Positions 1 to 11,600 of a stretch of 64,000 nt of DNA are shown piece after piece. A program made the position numbers and the translations under genes. The stretch is from contig JBAMJV010001295.1 of assembly GCA_037951105.1 (NCBI GenBank), positions 1 through 64,000 of the forward strand, in the 5' to 3' direction. Within the stretch, counting starts at the first letter, position 1. Each line of letters opens with the position of its first letter. The stretch comes from Echinarachnius parma (taxonomy: Eukaryota > Echinodermata > Echinoidea > Clypeasteroida > Echinarachniidae). The notes under the pieces are model-generated. The model had not been told where the DNA came from, did not search any database, and worked only from the letters and a program-made list of their open reading frames with translations.

Positions 1-172
1 ATGACGTGTGAGAATCATTTTCAACACAATTTTCAAATTTTTCTGAGAATGAAGCTATCAGTTATAGTATTACCTTTGAAATATTCAGCATTAATCATTG
101 CATATAGAACTACATTGTATTGACGATAATAAGTGACACGCATGTTCTTAAAAGTTTGTAATACTGTATGTT

Positions 173-804
173 TAAAGGGAACAAATAGTAACAAATTTAA
201 TTGTCAAAATCCACAAAACTTCACTATGGTTCTCTCATAACTTCTCTCATAGTATTACCAATAGAAGCATGTAGGTGTTTTTTTTTGCACTGTCCATTTA
301 AAAAAAAAGATGTGTACGATTTAAGTGTTCGGATTTTGTACAAAGTCAGTGCAATGAGTTAGCAATCTAACTTTGCATTTAATTTGCTCATTACTCGGCC
401 ATGTAACATCCATTTATCATGAAATGTTCACACAATGCTCAGAGGACATACCACATCGCAGAACTGCACATTTTACCAACCATTTATCACTTTCTGTACA
501 TGCCAACAGGGGCGGATCTAGCTTTTTGCTAAGGGGGGGGGGGGGGGGTTTGACCCAATGACGATCTAGCTTTTTGCTAAGGGAGGGGTTGACCCAATGA
601 CGATGCGGAGCATGAGCCGCGAAGCGGCGATTTCTTTTTTGCTATTTTGAACCCCCGTAAGTGATTTTTTCTTCACTTTTTTTTCTTCACTTTTTTCACT
701 TGGCAGCCCAAGGGGGGGGGGGGGGGGGGGGGGTTAAACCCCCTAACCCCCCCCCCCCCCCTTGATCCGCCACTGGACAACAAAGTTACTAGATTCCTTT
801 AATC
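173..804. mobile_element. MITE, AAAGGGATCTAGTA family, with a nested insertion
   Basis: Starts TTTAAAGGGAACAAATAGTA; ends ACAAAGTTACTAGATTCCTT plus T. A second element at 508-777 is inserted within its right end. Confidence 0.85.
508..777. mobile_element. GGGGCGGATCTAG MITE, nested
   Basis: Left AGGGGCGGATCTAG, right TTGATCCGCCACTGG, with CAAC duplicated at 504-507 and 778-781. Contains a 35-bp internal direct repeat (GATCTAGCTTTTTGCTAAGG) and long G and C runs. Confidence 0.85.
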
Positions 805-1213
805 GCAATTATCTCACGTAACATCGATTTTTGCATTCTTGTAAATCCCTTTATTGATAACAAATTAATTTAAATTGAAAAGGTTTTATTGTTTAATACA
901 TTATGGAATTTTAAATTGAACTATAATTACTTGTTTGCAGGTAATATAAGCCTAGTAAATATTTTTTTTTTAATCGGGTAACAATACAAATGAGTCCTGG
1001 AAATCAGCAAAACCAAGACGAACTAAATACAATTATCATACAAAATACCTAAAACATAAAATAACACACCGAATGAAATCCAAGCAAAACTTGGAAGGGA
1101 CAATTATTTATGAATACATTCATATCAAATCAAATTAACAAATCCTTTTGGGGGCGAGTGAGGAAGCGAGGTGGCTGAAAGTTGTGGGGGATACCCCCCC
1201 CCCCCCCCCCCCC

Positions 1214-2200
1214 TCCCCCAATAGGGTACACGACGTCAAAATTGTGCTTTAGAGTGTTAAAACACATTCATGAAAATTGGATACTGTCGAAAATATTATA
1301 CTCCTTACAAAGATGTCAGTGATATAAATGGAGTATTATTGAAGTATAACAATTGATTAAGAAGTGTACCGCTCAGTAATATCGTTGGATATTTAAAATT
1401 GGTTGATTAGCCTAAATATAATTGTCAGCCATTGTGCCACTTGGATTTAAATTGGAGGACTTCAGCCCCCAATCACCTTGCATGTGCAAGATATTTTGTC
1501 TAGAAAATGGATTTCATGCCTTTCTTGTAATTAAACTCTTCATATCATGCAAGAGTACAGTAAATGTTCACCTGACAATAAGTGGCCTTTAAGCATCATG
1601 ATCATGGCAGCTTGTATATATTATAGCGAAATAATGTTACATTACTTAATTATAATATAAATATCTAGGTTCTATTAAGAATAGCAGCAACTTGCACCAT
1701 AACCTGCACCATAACATTACAAACTAATAATTATAACTCCACCATGCTCGAAAGGTATAACAAATTACAAATCACTAAGTAAAATGCCTATTTATCATTA
1801 AAAGGGGGCTTTTAAAACACAAGAGGGCGCTCTCTAAAAACGCACTGGTTTAAACCGTTTTTTAATTTAAAATTATTGTGCATGTGATGATTTGCTGAAA
1901 TAAAGATTAATAGAGAGATCATCAACAACTATTTCAAACCTCTGTGGTAAAATGGTGAAAAAGTGTAAGCATTTTATGTTGCTGTTCAGTATTCCCCACG
2001 TTTATTCGATCGGATATATTTATTGATATTTCAGCTGTTTCTGAACCGATTTTGATCAAATAAAGTTTATTTTGTCATTAAAATTACACGCTCTTTCACA
2101 TTTGACACTCAGTTTTTCATTACCTCACAAACAAACAACATTCTTGAAGCGCCCTCTATACCAAAACTGAACTACCCCTTGTTATTATTTATCTGTTCAT
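1214..2200. mobile_element. Repeat DNA, includes an inverted AAAGGGTAGTTGAG-family element
   Basis: From about 1690 to 2177: GCACCATAACCTGCACCATA, AAGAGGGCGCTCTC, TTTGACACTCAGTTTTTCAT and GCGCCCTCTATACCAAAACT. No exon seen upstream of RCL1. Confidence 0.7.
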
Positions 2201-2533
2201 GATATTGTTTAAATAGTTATACAAGTTCAAGTTCAAGTTAGTTTCATTTGTCCAAATATGGAAATTCGTTTCGTCACAATCATGCATGGAAGATGCAGCT
2301 ACAAATTCAAAAGAACACTTACAATACAGTAATATCTTAAAGCCTCTTGAACAATCAATTGATCAATTAACTATGAATTTATTTATTATTTCATTTTTAT
2401 CATTTGTTCATTCATTTATTTCTTTATTCATACATTTCTCTCTTATTTGTATGGGGCGGATGGGAAAGGCCCTCAACGGCGAAAAGCTTGTTAATCCAAA
2501 TGATCCACACGTGAAGAAAATAAAATCGAAGAG

Positions 2534-2672
2534 ATGGCAGCCAATAAAAGTGGTATTCTGAAGTATGAAGGGTGCAATTTCTTTCGACAACGATTAATTC
2601 TAGCAACTCTAAGTGGCAGGTCGGTGTGTATCAGCAAAATAAGGCACAAAGATGATGACCCCGGACTGAAAG
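2534..2672 (+). CDS. RCL1: RCL1 exon 1 (start codon)
   Basis: Encodes residues 1-46 plus the first base of codon 47, from the ATG at 2534 to the donor GTGAAC. It carries KYEGCNFFRQRLILATLSG and KIRHKDDDPG, both strongly RCL1-like. The longer reading frame that starts upstream at 2286 is in another frame and is not this protein. Confidence 0.93.
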
Positions 2673-5600
2673 GTGAACTTTTAACTATTGTTTATAACGA
2701 GTTTTTGTAAAGCGTGTCCCCACCCGTTGAAATCTGTGTTGGCTGTTTGAGTGAATGCCGTTTTTGACTTTCTTTGACTTTGCTTTGACTTCGTCGACTT
2801 TGTCTTTGATTTTATTTGTGTATTTTTCTGTGATATTTGTTTTATTGTTTGTGACATTGTTTCAGCCATTTACACGGCATAAATGTAAATAAAGTCCAAT
2901 TATACTCCCTTCATTCATAAATACAATTACAATCTCATTTATTTATTTTTTTATGCGTAAATTGAAAAAGTTTTGTTTCCGAATCTGAGACGGTCACATC
3001 TACTAAAAGTATACTTTGTATGTTACACATGACCCATCAATGCTATACTATTATTCTTTTCAATACCAGTAGTGTCAGGTTGTAGCCAATAACCACTGGG
3101 TCGAAGTGAATTCGCCGATACCTCTCGCACAATTGATGTACACTGCATGCTGCATTTGTCAGTGGGCTGGCCAAAAAAATATGCATTTCCATGTCACTGT
3201 CACGATACGATTCTGTATTGTAGCATGAGAGATCGATTACCGGCCACTTTGTGATTATTCAATCATAGTATAATCTTGAGTATGCAGTGCAGTGCTTGTG
3301 TAGTTTACTTACGCTCGACGCGTGGATCTCCGACATCAGCGGAGGAAGGAAGAAGAAGAAGAAGATATGAACGAACAGTATTGGCAGGGTCAGCCTGTGC
3401 TATTAAGTTTAACACAACTAAGGCTGAGTCATGTCGGTAATTGTCGGAACCGGGTCCCGATAAACTTTTACCGGTCGGGAACCGGTATCCCGATAAATTT
3501 TTACCGTCGAAACTCGGAGCGGTAAAATCACGCAATCGTGCACGCATCGGCAAAATGCACTGTTTGGGGCTTATATTGCTCTTTTTATATGCAAATAACA
3601 TAATAAATACTGAGGCTTTAATGGCTTTACATATCAATCTTTACGGGAAAATAGTTACAGTATCCAGAATTTACTCAGTTTCGCATGAAAAGTATTTTTT
3701 TTTCGAAGTAAATTCATCGTTTGTTCACCATTGCCCATCGCAACACGGTTCACAGAAACTTAGCCCGCTAGTGCTAGTCTGGGGGAAACATCACATGTAC
3801 GATCGCTTGTGACTGTGAGCCACTGCATGCCCTTAAAAAGTGGCTATAAATTAGCCTTTTCGCAATCAACACCATTTTGATATTCTACTTACATGATTTC
3901 GAATGGCGTTTGACAGCCGAACAGAAAAAAAAAGAGCCCCGAAACAATGAAAACAACTACTCAAAACATCGATAAAAAACGACTACATCGCTCCAATTCG
4001 CTCGTATACCCTGTGTGCAAGTTACGGGGTCTCTTTTCTTGCGCAAGATCCATCCGCCGGGGACTTCCCCAATTCCTGGCGGATGGATCTTGCCGATAGA
4101 GGGCGGACTGGAACATAGTTCCACCGGCCCAGCGTAACTTGCACACAGGGTATACGAGCGAATGGGAGCGATGTAGTCGTTTTTTATCGATGTTTTGAGT
4201 AGTTGTTTTCATTGTTTTGGGGCTCATTTTTGTTTCTGTTCGGCTGTCAAACGCCATGAAATCATGTAAGTAGAATATCAAAACATTTTTAAATGGTGCA
4301 AATGACCAAAAAACGTATTTTGAGCCACTTTTTGAATGCACTGGTTCATCAGCTGGATCATACAAAGCTCCATCAGACAACTCCCCTGGAGTATCGGACT
4401 AACATTGTGTGCACATCCGCCGACAATATCGTTCAAATGACTAGCAATTTTGCGCTTCCTGTTCAATTTCTGACTGTCAAACGAAGTAATGAACCAAGAA
4501 TTTCTCGAAAATAACCACTCTTTAAAGTAAATGATATCAATTGCCCCGTTTTTATTTGAATTCCGCTACATTATTGTGATAATCTTAATTTCTTTTTTAA
4601 CATTTTATTTTTTAAATTTTTTTTTCGGGGCACTGTTTCCCGATATACCGAACCGGGTCCCGATTGAAACGGTCGGTAACCGGTGTGATCGACCGAACCG
4701 ACTCAGCCTTAAACACAACACACTTCAGGGAATAATTTTCCTGGTATCGCATCGCAATTTGCAATGCATTTTTAATATGACTGCTATACAAAATATCTTT
4801 TGTATAGCAGTTTTCTACCATAGAAGTGTACAGAATTTCATTTGAAATATTTATCCATCGGTTAGAAGTGCTAATCAAATTTGAGGAGGTAAATTATTCC
4901 CTGCACTTTAAGAGGGAATGCAAAATTCTTAACACTAACCGGAAACTTCAGAGTGAGCAGCTTGAAATAAAAGACCGATTTACTGTGTGCTCACTGAGTA
5001 AGCAAGTGACAGTAACATCATCATCGTCATTATAAATAACTTCTTTTTGTTTCAATTGCTGATCCAGATTTGTGAGTATGAGTATAAGCATGTTTTCTTG
5101 TCATGAGTTTTGTTTTTCAATTTTCTTTTAATTCAGATTTTGAAGCAAGCTTCATTAGACTGCTGGATAAGATTACCAATGGATCATACATTGAAGTTAA
5201 TCAAACAGGTGAGTTGGCATTCTCTACCAAACAAACAACAACATGCTTAAGGTTGTACTTCTTCGCGTGTGATGATATACAAATAATACACGGTCTAGAG
5301 TGTGTTGTGCAAATGCATTGCACTCGAGGCTATGTTAGCTGTGCGTTGTGCACGAGGCGAAGCCGAGTGCGCACAGCTAACATAGCCGAGAGTCAATGCA
5401 TTTGCATGACGCACGATAACAAGACCGTAGTATTATTTGTTTTATAAAACAGGCTCAAACACGGATTGTTTTATTTTGCTAGATTATTGAAAACAGACTC
5501 GCCACAATTAGTAACCCAGTCTATCTACTCTCTAGAGTGTGAATTTATTAGGAATTTACCAAATTCATCATCACTAGAGTGCATTCGCTTCACTGAATTT

Positions 5601-8600
5601 GACTTTGCAGCTCAGCAGATCAAATGCAGTCGCCGAAAATCCGACAATTTTCCCGTTAAAAGTGAAAATTATCAAAGAATTGTATGCATTTCCATTCCAA
5701 AACTTCCCAATATCAAACCACATACCATATAATTTACGAATCCGCTAAGATTTATTTACTACAGAACAGATTATTTACAGAACGAAGCATTTTCCATCTT
5801 TTTTTTTATCACTTTCGCAAGTTTGACTTCGTAGAACTATGTAAACAAGCAATGTGACGTCACAGCTGTGCAAAAATCGCGCAACAAAAAGTGACAACAC
5901 ATGTGTGTTACGCTTTTTCTTGTTTGTTTGTTAAAATTTAATGAATAGTCGCGTGACTGGATTTAACCAATCACGTTACTGAATTTACCAGAGCCGTTTT
6001 ATAATATCTTGTTTACTATGTTCTTATTTCACACGTCTTTCAATCTAATATGACGATTTTTGTTCAATAAGTTAAACTACAGAGAGCTGATGTTCCTCCC
6101 TTCAATATGACTCCTTCTCTCCTCTCCTCATTACCTGTCCATCTACCTTCTCTCTTCCTTAACTTCCCACTCTGTAGTACATTGTATTCAATCTGCTATA
6201 ACGTACCTCAAAAATGCCATATCTCATATATTTATGACGAAATGTTAATCTCTCTTTACCTTTTGAATTATTTAAATATTATGATTACTTCTTTATATAA
6301 TCTGCATATATATTTTTGTTTATTCTAGATGTCTTTTGTTGTTGTAAAGTTATTTCCTTCATAATAGATTTAATCTTAGTGTAAACACAACTTATTTCAG
6401 TCCACCAACTGCTTTGTTTTGTATTTTGTTTATGTATCAATAAACTAAACTATATATACCAGAGCGTGCACACGACTTGGCATGCATGACAAAAACAACT
6501 AATGCTCTAGTATTCAATTCACTAGAGCATCTGTTCTTTTAGTCATGCTGTGGGCACGTCTTGATAGAGAATGATGCTAGTTTATGATATCCATGATAAG
6601 GTCTTCTAAACAATATTCTTAGTTATCAAAAGGTTGTATAAATACTCTTATATGTCTAATATTTTGTGGATAGTAGCATAAGCTTTTAGCGCCTGGTGTA
6701 TTTTGACTAGAATGTTTTGTATCAATTTTTTTGTTTCTTCTCTTCTTTTTTTCTACTTTTCCATCTTCTCTTTGGCTGTCAATTTATATTATTTGTTATA
6801 TTCATAGGGAAGATTATTTAATAGACCATAAATACCCATTATTATTTTTGCAATGGATGAAAGAGCTAGCGGTATGTGCAACTTTTTGTCAACATCCAGG
6901 TACACAGGTGAAGTACCAGCCCGGCCTGCTGATAGGGGGCATATAGGGGTCAACTACCAGCAATCCAGTTGCTTCATAATATCTAGAGGCCATTGTTATT
7001 TTTGTTTTCTAAAATCTTTTGTAATGTACATATTCAACACAAGTTAGTGTCTTTTTGTGAATTATACTGTTTATTGTTTTTCTCTGTAACTGATATCTAG
7101 GAACACGAGTAAAGTACCAGCCTGGCCTGCTGATAGGGGGCAGTATTGACCATGACTGCAATGTCCAGCAAGCTACTGACCACTTCTTAGAGGCTCTACC
7201 AAACTGTCTTCTTTTGTAATTTTATATTTCAACCTGTCTTCCAAGTCTATGTCTTTATGGAAATATGGAATATATTATAACTTGTTTTTATGTTTGACTG
7301 ATATACAGGTGTACACAGGTGAAGTACCAGCCTGGCCTGCTGATAGGGGGCAGTATTGACCATGACTGCCATGTCCAGCGAGCCATCGGCTACTGCATGG
7401 AGACCCTACCTTGCCTTATCTCTTCTGTAGTATTATATGTCGACCTGTCTTCCAAGTCTTGTTTCTTTAAGGAATATATTATAACTTGTTTTTATGTTTG
7501 ACTGATATCCAGGTACACAGGTGAAGTACCAGCCCGGCCTGCTGATAGGGGGCAGTATTGACCATGACTGCCACGTCCAGCGGGCCATCGGCTACTACCT
7601 GGAGGCCCTGATCTGTCTGGCCCCGTTCGGCAAGAAACCCCTTAAGGCCGTACTCAGAGGGGTCACGAATGATCAGATGGATCCATCAGTACGTTATGTT
7701 TTGCTTTTTATTTTAATATTTATTTCTATTTTTGAAAACTATAATATATGTTGAAGGGATCTGGTAAAGTTACCACAAGCAAACACTGTCAATTGGGTGA
7801 TAACATTATTTTGTATTGCTCCAGTCCGATAAATGTCTTTACTTGGATCTATATTACTTACGGTCAGGTGGCTTCAAATTATACTTGCCTTCCACCGATT
7901 TTCACTTGTCCATGTAGCTTGCTATTGGGGCAGGTTGGTTTATAGAGCTACAGAGTGATGAAACAATAACCGATTGAATAAAAAGATGCCCAACGCCTAT
8001 CATTGACTAGTATCCTTTGTAGCTTTGTGCAAGTAATGGAATCATAATGGCTACAAAGTCCCATTTGATTTTGCACACATTATTCACATGTTTCTCACCA
8101 ATTCTCCCCTCTCTTTTGTTCAATGCTTTCTACACACTGCAGGTTGATGTGATAAAATCAGTGACATTTTCTGTTCTGCGGAGGTTTGGCATTGATGAAG
8201 GGCTGGAATTGAAGGTATGCTACTGTGCTTTTTGGAAATATTATCTTTTAGATGATGGAGCACTATGAATCATTTTGGGGTTTATTCTTTATTATGAATT
8301 ATTTGTGCTCATTAGAAACAATAAGATACAAGAGCTTGTAGCTTGTAGCAATCAATTTTTTAATTTTTTTTCCCTATTTATTATGAATTGTAAAATACAG
8401 GAGTTTGTTGTTCATGGCTCATATTTTAGTCAAGGTTTTGTTGGTTAGGATCCATTTCAATCTAAGAAGTGTAGACTTATTCAATTGTTTTCTTCGTACT
8501 AGAATTAATTTTCTTATAAAGTGTGTCATCAGGATTAAATATCTTCTGGTTACAGTGGCCATCTGTCTTAGTCTTTTGATAGAGACTCATAATATTGTTT

Positions 8601-11600
8601 CTTTTTTTTTCTAGATCAACAGGAGAGGTGCGCCCCCACATGGCGGTGGAGAGATACTGTTCAGGTGTCCGGTCAGGCGCAACCTCAGGGCCATCCAGCT
8701 GACCAAGCCGGGCAAGATCAAGAGGATTCGGGGCGTCGCGTATCCTTGCACAACATTATATTTTCAGGAATTATTTTTTCAGGAGCTACTTTTCAAGATC
8801 GTTTGTGTCGCGATTGAACTCTATGCAAATAAAACACAATTGCATGGAAATTACAACACAGCCTTGATAACATTAAAAATCAGTGTTTAATTAAGAATCA
8901 ATGCACGATCTCCTAAAGTTGCCTTTGTTTTGGAGGAACGTTTGGGAAACTTACGGATCAGTTTGTCACGTGAGCTTCTTAAAGGGTAGTTGAGTTTTGG
9001 TATAGAGGGCGCTACACAAAATCATTTTTTTGTGAGATAATGAAAAACTGAGTGTCAAATTTGAAAGAGCATTGTGGAATTATAACTATTAGTTTGTAAT
9101 GTAATGGTGCAGGTTTTGGTTACTAAAATTCAGTTTGACCAAAACTGTACTCTCTTTACCCAAACTCAACTATCCCTTTAAATTATGTAAATAGGAATGT
9201 GACTGTAAAGAAAGTAATTCAAATTTATAACTTGGGGCTTGACCATTCATTGCCCTATACACAATCAACAAAATATTAAATATAATACATTGCTTTACAG
9301 GCAGCCAGTGTAATGTTTTCAACAGTGGAGTGATGCAACACAATTTAGATGAATTGCACACAAGTCTAGCACATGCATTTGCACCCGCTGCAGTTTCATC
9401 AATTGCGTATCGGGCAAACCAAACAACAGCCATTCCAATAATCAGTTTTACGACTGATGAGTGCATGTGAGTGCATGTATAAGTTTTTCAGCACTTTTCT
9501 GAACCAAGTATTTACGGATACAACGAAGATTAAAAATCATAAGGAAGGCTGCTTTGCATGTATTTGAAATGCTTGGTTCCAGACATGTCTTCTTCTGTTG
9601 TTGGCAATTTGATTCTCACGTGAGTCGCATCGATGGCTTCAATAACATTTGGTATACCCAAGAGTGCATAGAAATCTTGCTTCGTCTTGACGACATCCCT
9701 CAAATTCAGTGGAGAATGTAATGAACCTTCTTCATTGTCTTGGTGGGCACTCTGCTACACAGATTGTGAACCGTTCTTTTGTTGCGTCAATCTTTCCACT
9801 TACATTATTTGTTTGTTCATTTATTCATTTTAAAAATACAATCAAAATATAATAGAAACAATATAAAACATAATCCATTAAAACCACTAAAAATATGACA
9901 TGAATAAAAAGATAAACCAGCAATTAAATATGAGAAATTAAATGAGATAACTACAGCAAAGCCTGAGTATATAAGTCTTACTAGTCAATGCCTGACAGTA
10001 AGTGAAACTCTAGTTTCGTACCGATAACCATTGGGATGGTAACATATCTTCTTGTATTATGTGGATTGCCGTTTTTATTACGTGTGTTGCATCAATCGCT
10101 CCAACTACATTAGGTATGCCTGAGAGTACATAGAACTCTTGTTTCATGTCGATGATGTCTCTTATAATTGTTGGGAAGGTATCTTCTTGACTTCTTGACA
10201 CCAGCAAACTTCTTTTAAACATGGTTTGCAACGATGAGTTGAGCCAGATGTATGCATCGTGGGTCGACCCTGGGAATCGAGCGTAGACATTGGTGAACCT
10301 CAGGTTGGCGTCACACACACGCACTGGATATTCATTGAATGATAATGTTTGCGGTTGACGTATATGTCTTCTTCTGTTGCTGGGGCCTTGATTCTGACGT
10401 GCGTGGCATCTTTTGCCCCAACAACTATCGGAATGCCCGAGAGGGCATAGAAATCTTGTTTGGTCTTCACGATGTCTCTCGGATTGTTTGGGAATGGTAT
10501 ATACCCCCTCGCCTGCCTTGACAGTGACGCCGTGAACCGTCCCGTTATTGAACAGAGGTTCACTGATGGTACTACACTGTTTAAATGAGTCAAATTTAAT
10601 AAATAATTAATATACACTAAGATAAAACAATATTTAAAACAATAATTCAAATTACTAACATCTTTTATTAAAGTTGCAGAAGTTTTTTTAACAAGTACAT
10701 GTATGTACCAGTAGTACAAATTAGGTTAATCCTTGACCAGCAATGACCGCTCAGCTATGCCATGAGGGTTTCTCCGGCCACTCCTAACCGGATAGTGGAT
10801 GCAGCGAGAAGCATCCTGAACCAGTTCTTACCGGATATCTACATCTACACCGACCACATGAAGGGACCTCAGTCCGGAAAGTAAGTCTCCAGATCATAGT
10901 GATTCTTATATGTGCCTGTTCCTACAAATATATGACGTTTCTTGAAATATATGACGTTTCTTGATTTGTAATAATAATAATTATAAAAATGATTATAATG
11001 ATAATGATATTGCTAACAATAGTATCAACTACAATAATAATAATGAAAGTCCATTTGAAAGCGCACTGACCATGATTAGCCTTGGCTTTAGGCCGAGCAG
11101 ACTTGATGAAGTTCTCAAGCATTTAAGGGAATAATGTCTTCCAAGGACCGATTTACTCCACTTGTGTTGAGAGAAGCAAACGAGAGTGCAAATAAAAGAG
11201 CTGCTTCACATCTACTCTCTATTATCTCGGTATCCTATACTTGAAAGAGTTTCTGTCTATTCATATTTTAATATTTTGTCCACAGATCTCCAGGCTTCGG
11301 TCTATCACTGGTCGCAGAGACAACGGAGGGGAACTTCATCTCCGCAGAGTGTGCTTCCAATAAGGCTGGAGAGGAGGCTAGCATCCCAGAGGATCTTGGG
11401 AAGCTCACCGCCATGTTATTGATGGAGGAGATCTACAGGGTATGTCCTTTTTTCTACTTTCCTTATACTTCCTAGATTTGAGAGCCATTATTATTTGTGA
11501 CCGGCTATAGCAAAACCAGGCACTTGGTAATTCATGTTTTGAAGAAATGGGCAATTTATAAAGTTCACACAATGTGTGAAAAGGACCTATGATTGTAAAA

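Noticed and set aside
5103-5447. 114-codon frame starting upstream of RCL1 exon 2
   Set aside because: Only DFEASFIRLL to NQT is real exon; the rest crosses the donor site and a palindromic MITE.
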